Below are positions 12,661-14,962 of a stretch of 14,962 nt of DNA, in pieces. The notes beneath the pieces were generated by a model. It was not told the origin of the DNA, did no database searches, and saw only the letters and a list, made by a program, of their open reading frames with translations. Location of the stretch: contig JAQBNQ010000034.1 of the NCBI GenBank assembly GCA_028288545.1, forward strand, positions 1 through 14,962. Direction: 5' to 3'. This DNA is from Bacteroidota bacterium. Lineage in GTDB: Bacteria > Bacteroidota > Bacteroidia > Chitinophagales > LD1. Position 1 is the stretch's first letter; every line of letters begins with the position of its first letter. Both the position numbers and the translations under genes were made by a program.

Positions 12661-12936
12661 TCACCAGTTTATCATCTTTATAAAGTTGTCGAATTTTTCG
12701 ATCCCTTTTTCCTCGCTGTAGTTTCTGACAAAATCGGGTTGTTCGAATGGTTTTGCAAAATATTCGAAGTGCCACTTTTTATTTTGATGGTTGAAGGTGA
12801 TGTGCAGCGATTCTTGCCTGGTATCAATGGGGTTGTAAATAGTTACGACCAGCCTGTTTTGATACAACATGGAAGTAAAACCATAAAGCCGATTGCGTAG
12901 TTGTGATTCTTTAATGTGTTTTACTAGTGGGATCAT
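12661..12936 (-). CDS. Small cytosolic protein, unknown
   Basis: 91 residues from the ATG at 12934-12936: MIPLVKHIKESQLRNRLYGF, SMLYQNRLVVTIYNP, LHITFNHQNKKWHFEYFAKP, then a helical end (EEKGIEKFDNFIKMINW). Three or four beta strands between two helices suggest a compact alpha/beta fold. There is no signal peptide or motif. It is divergent from the membrane protein gene at 13119. The coding look is good but the family is not recognised. Confidence 0.6.
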   Translation of the reverse strand: MIPLVKHIKESQLRNRLYGFTSMLYQNRLVVTIYNPIDTRQESLHITFNHQNKKWHFEYFAKPFEQPDFVRNYSEEKGIEKFDNFIKMINW

Positions 12937-13118
12937 ATCGGAATTAAAATAGGAATAAAAATAGAGATGGGTTCATTAGCGTATCTGCTTCGTATATTTT
13001 CGAATCGAATCGAATCAAAATCCCATACTACGATTTGGGGCTAAATAAAATATCCCCCTTTAATTTGCGTTTAAGTGCTGGCTTTTTAATCCATTACATC
13101 TATACAAACAAAATTGCA

Positions 13119-13702
13119 TTGAAACATTTATTGAGTATTACGCTGTTGGCCTGTTTGATTTTTTGCAGCCAGGCGGGTTCGGCTAAATTAATGATGATAG
13201 TACGGCTATGGTGGTGGGGCCGCAGGATACGACACAGATGGTGGGCAGCAACCTAGAAGTGGATGACGATGCGGGTTACTCGCCTTTGTTTTATGCAGTG
13301 GAGTTGGCTTTGAAGATTTGCCTGGTGGCGGTGGGTTGTGTTTTTATTAGTGTGGTGTTGGCCAGTTTGGCGCTGTTGGGTGTTATGATGCTGGTGTGGA
13401 TGGGTTTGATCTCTACTTTTATAACTTTCACCTCTGGTAAAAAGTCTTTTGCAGAACTGCTGCGACTTTGGATAATTCTTACCTGCACCTTTGCCTCTAC
13501 TTTTTTTTGGATGGTTATTTTTGGTTTGATCAATTACCATTTACATAAAACCACTACAGCGACCGCAATGATTGCCGGAGCAGTTATCGGACTGTTTGGC
13601 GGTTGGGCCTTTGGGCGCATCAGCAGTTATTTTATTCTGCGTATCCTGTATTTTATTAAGGAGAAGTTTGCAGTGATATTTGGCAGTAAAAAACTGGCTT
13701 AG
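13119..13702 (+). pseudogene. Membrane protein split by a frameshift
   Basis: A frame starting at TTG 13119 (or an earlier TTG at 13035) encodes a signal-like segment KHLLSITLLACLIFCSQAGS and then AKL, but runs to a stop at 13254-13256 through Trp/Arg-rich nonsense. A second frame, open from 13187, reads NDDSTAMVVGPQDTTQMVGS and continues to 13702 with three to four membrane helices (ICLVAVGCVFISVVLASLAL, LWIILTCTFASTFFWMVIF, AMIAGAVIGLFGGWAF). The join lies in 13187-13256, most naturally at GCTAAATTAATGATG, and needs a one-base loss or a -1 shift. No clean slippery heptamer is seen. Without repair, only a product starting at the ATG at 13208 would be made, lacking the signal peptide. No family is recognised. 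Confidence 0.6.
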
Positions 13703-13711
13703 GTTTTTTAC

Positions 13712-13748
13712 CACAAGGGGCACAAAGTAATTTGCACAAAGGCCACAA
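13712..13748. repeat. Four CACAA words between two + strand genes
   Basis: CACAA occurs at 13712, 13721, 13735 and 13744, giving spacings of 9, 14 and 9. The block lies in the 76-base gap before the PH-domain gene. It may be an operator-like arrangement or a decayed intergenic repeat. Confidence 0.4.
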
Positions 13749-13778
13749 GGAATTTAGGTATTGCTTTATATTTAACGC

Positions 13779-14285
13779 ATGGAATTTAAAGCTTCGCTGG
13801 ATACCCCGACCAAAGTGATTACAATTTTTACGCTGGCACTGGTAGGCGCCGCCTTAACCAGCAGCGTTGTAAGTATTATGAACCGCGATACCAGCATTAA
13901 GTCGGCTGTTGGTATGACACTGATAGTTTTGTTTGTGGTGGCGGTGTTGTTTCTTACCTTTTTAATATCGCCACAAAAATATGAGCTTACACAAAATGAG
14001 CTGATCATTAAACGGCCTTTATCGAATGTGGTGATAAAAATTGTGGATATCGCTTCGGTGGGTGTTATACCTAACGGCGAAGCAACATTCAGCTTACGCA
14101 CTTTTGGCTCTGGAGGTTTTTTTGGGTACTTCGGCAGATTTTACAATAGTAAATTTGGCAACTACAGCGCTTATGCTACCCGTCGCAGCAATCGCTTATT
14201 GATAACTACCGGGGAGGGCCGCAAAATTATTATTACGCCCGATGATTTGAACATGGTTTCGCATTTGGAGGAGAGGATGGGGTAA
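13779..14285 (+). CDS. Membrane protein with bacterial PH-like domain
   Basis: 168 residues. Two hydrophobic helices (about 14-33 ITIFTLALVGAALTSSVVSI and 42-62 GMTLIVLFVVAVLFLTFLIS) form a hairpin with a short loop. The soluble part has the strand order of bacterial PH domains (bPH type): YELTQNELIIKRPLSNVVIK, IVDIASVGVIP, FGSGGFFGYFGRFYNSKFGN, then LLITTGEGRKIIITPDDLNM. Such proteins are widespread and poorly characterised. The TAA stop (14283-14285) is at once followed by TTAGCGAATTAG repeat words. Confidence 0.8.
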   Translation: MEFKASLDTPTKVITIFTLALVGAALTSSVVSIMNRDTSIKSAVGMTLIVLFVVAVLFLTFLISPQKYELTQNELIIKRPLSNVVIKIVDIASVGVIPNGEATFSLRTFGSGGFFGYFGRFYNSKFGNYSAYATRRSNRLLITTGEGRKIIITPDDLNMVSHLEERMG

Positions 14286-14425
14286 TTAGCGAATTAGTGA
14301 ATGAGGGGAATTAGCGAATGTGATTTTCGCGAGAGGGGGGACGAAACAAATGTGATAATGTGATTCCCGGGAAGGGCGGGATGAAACAAATGTGACGATT
14401 ACCGCCCGGATGACCAGCCGCTATT
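14283..14425. repeat. Mixed repeat block between convergent genes
   Basis: AATTAGCGAATTAG and AATTAGCGAATGTG words are followed by two direct copies of a GGGAYGAAACAAATGTGA word (about 14338-14354 and 14379-14395), a GATTCCCGGGAAGGGCGGGA hairpin and a half hairpin unit ACCGCCCGGATGACC (14401-14415). The block fills the gap to 14461. Confidence 0.65.
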
Positions 14426-14461
14426 TACTTGCGCATTCTGAAATCCGCATTCCGAATTAAA

Positions 14462-14962
14462 TTACTGTTTTTTTAGTTTCCAGCGCTTGTGGCTCCATAA
14501 CCAGTTGGAGGGGGTTTCTCTTATTTGCTGCTCCAGCAGTTGTACAAATTTTGCGGTTATCTGGTTCTCGGCCGTTTCAGTGGGGTTATCCGTAATGGAT
14601 ATAAGTTGAGCCGTGTAGTGACCGCGTTTTACCTGCACAATTTTTGCGTAGACCACGGCACAGTTGTGCAACTTTGCATAAACTTCTGCACCTTTGTAAA
14701 AGGCTGTTTGCTGATGTAAGAAGGTTGTCCAGTAAGATTTGTCGCTATTGGATGGCGACTGATCGCCAAAAAAAACGCCGAGAGAGCGCGGCATAACCGG
14801 TTGCTTAAAAAAGCCGCTGCTTTCGTTCATAAACAAAATATGCATTCCCATTTTGCCGCGGGTACTTTGCACCATATTATTAAAGTAGGGGTTGGTTAAC
14901 TTGCTGGCTATGCCCCAAATTTTATGTTTGCCAACGCTGCTTAGTAAATAGCCGCCATATTC
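14462..14962 (-). CDS. LpxL/HtrB-like lipid A acyltransferase (C-terminal part)
   Basis: 166 residues of the C-terminal part are present; the gene runs off the right edge. HILFMNESSGFFKQPVMPRS and LGVFFGDQSPS hold the FFGDQSP motif (typical GVLADQSP), followed by TAFYKGAEVYAKLHNCAVVY and the end motif PSNWLWSHKRWK, which is typical of the lysophospholipid/lipid A acyltransferase family (Pfam PF03279). These inner-membrane enzymes move acyl chains from acyl-ACP to lipid A precursors or related glycerolipids. The catalytic HX4D/E part lies upstream, outside the window, so activity cannot be judged. Confidence 0.88.
   Translation of the reverse strand, partial: EYGGYLLSSVGKHKIWGIASKLTNPYFNNMVQSTRGKMGMHILFMNESSGFFKQPVMPRSLGVFFGDQSPSNSDKSYWTTFLHQQTAFYKGAEVYAKLHNCAVVYAKIVQVKRGHYTAQLISITDNPTETAENQITAKFVQLLEQQIRETPSNWLWSHKRWKLKKQ

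Noticed and set aside
13253..13540. Minus-strand frames of 95 and 80 residues
   Set aside because: Gln/His/Lys-rich shadows of the membrane protein gene on the + strand.

Overview
The window looks like Bacteroidota chromosome, most like the Sphingobacteriia (Mucilaginibacter/Pedobacter type); this is inference from style, not a database match. Supporting signs are short secreted proteins and lipoproteins with LNSC or LAGC lipoboxes, A-rich leaders instead of strong Shine-Dalgarno sites, promoters resembling TTTG-N19-TAnnTTTG, a lipid A type acyltransferase at the right edge, and intergenic DNA full of degenerate short repeats. No rRNA, tRNA, CRISPR array, transposase, integrase or relaxase was seen.

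Layout. Bases 1-132 are the end of an unknown + strand gene. A structured intergenic element (350-427) follows. Then come three minus-strand genes of accessory, probably phage-like character: a frameshifted gene (433-1214), a small membrane protein with a CxxC motif (1439-1771) and a Cys/Pro-rich protein (1826-2278). Repeat-filled gaps separate most of them. Bases 2550-7826 look like ordinary chromosome: small membrane and secreted proteins, a MarR-type regulator, a very small lipoprotein, a cytosolic protein bracketed by a 74-bp direct repeat, another lipoprotein, two tandem paralogous helical proteins and an XRE regulator.

Bases 7841-11854 form the clearest mobile-element-like block. Five minus-strand genes (306 aa early-type protein, winged-helix replication-initiator-like protein with a 12-bp tandem repeat, small HTH protein, four-CxxC zinc-binding protein, basic peptide) face a divergent S24-family repressor (11126-11854) whose leader carries phased operator-like repeats. 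This is the order of a phage immunity/early region. No integration, packaging or structural genes of known type are visible, so it is either a remnant or part of an element extending out of the window.

Bases 11971-14962 return to chromosome: a lipoprotein, a small cytosolic protein, a membrane protein split by a frameshift, a two-helix membrane protein with a bacterial PH-like domain, and the C-terminal half of an LpxL/HtrB-like acyltransferase.

The most striking layer is non-coding. At least four kinds of dispersed repeat fill nearly all the longer gaps: AATTAGCGAATG words, a 25-bp GTCCG...CGGAC hairpin linked to them, composite hairpin blocks with a GGGATGAAA or ATGGAGAGG core, and TAGTATTTAGTAGTTAG words. 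In three + strand genes the stop codon lies in or directly against an AATTAGCGAATG word.
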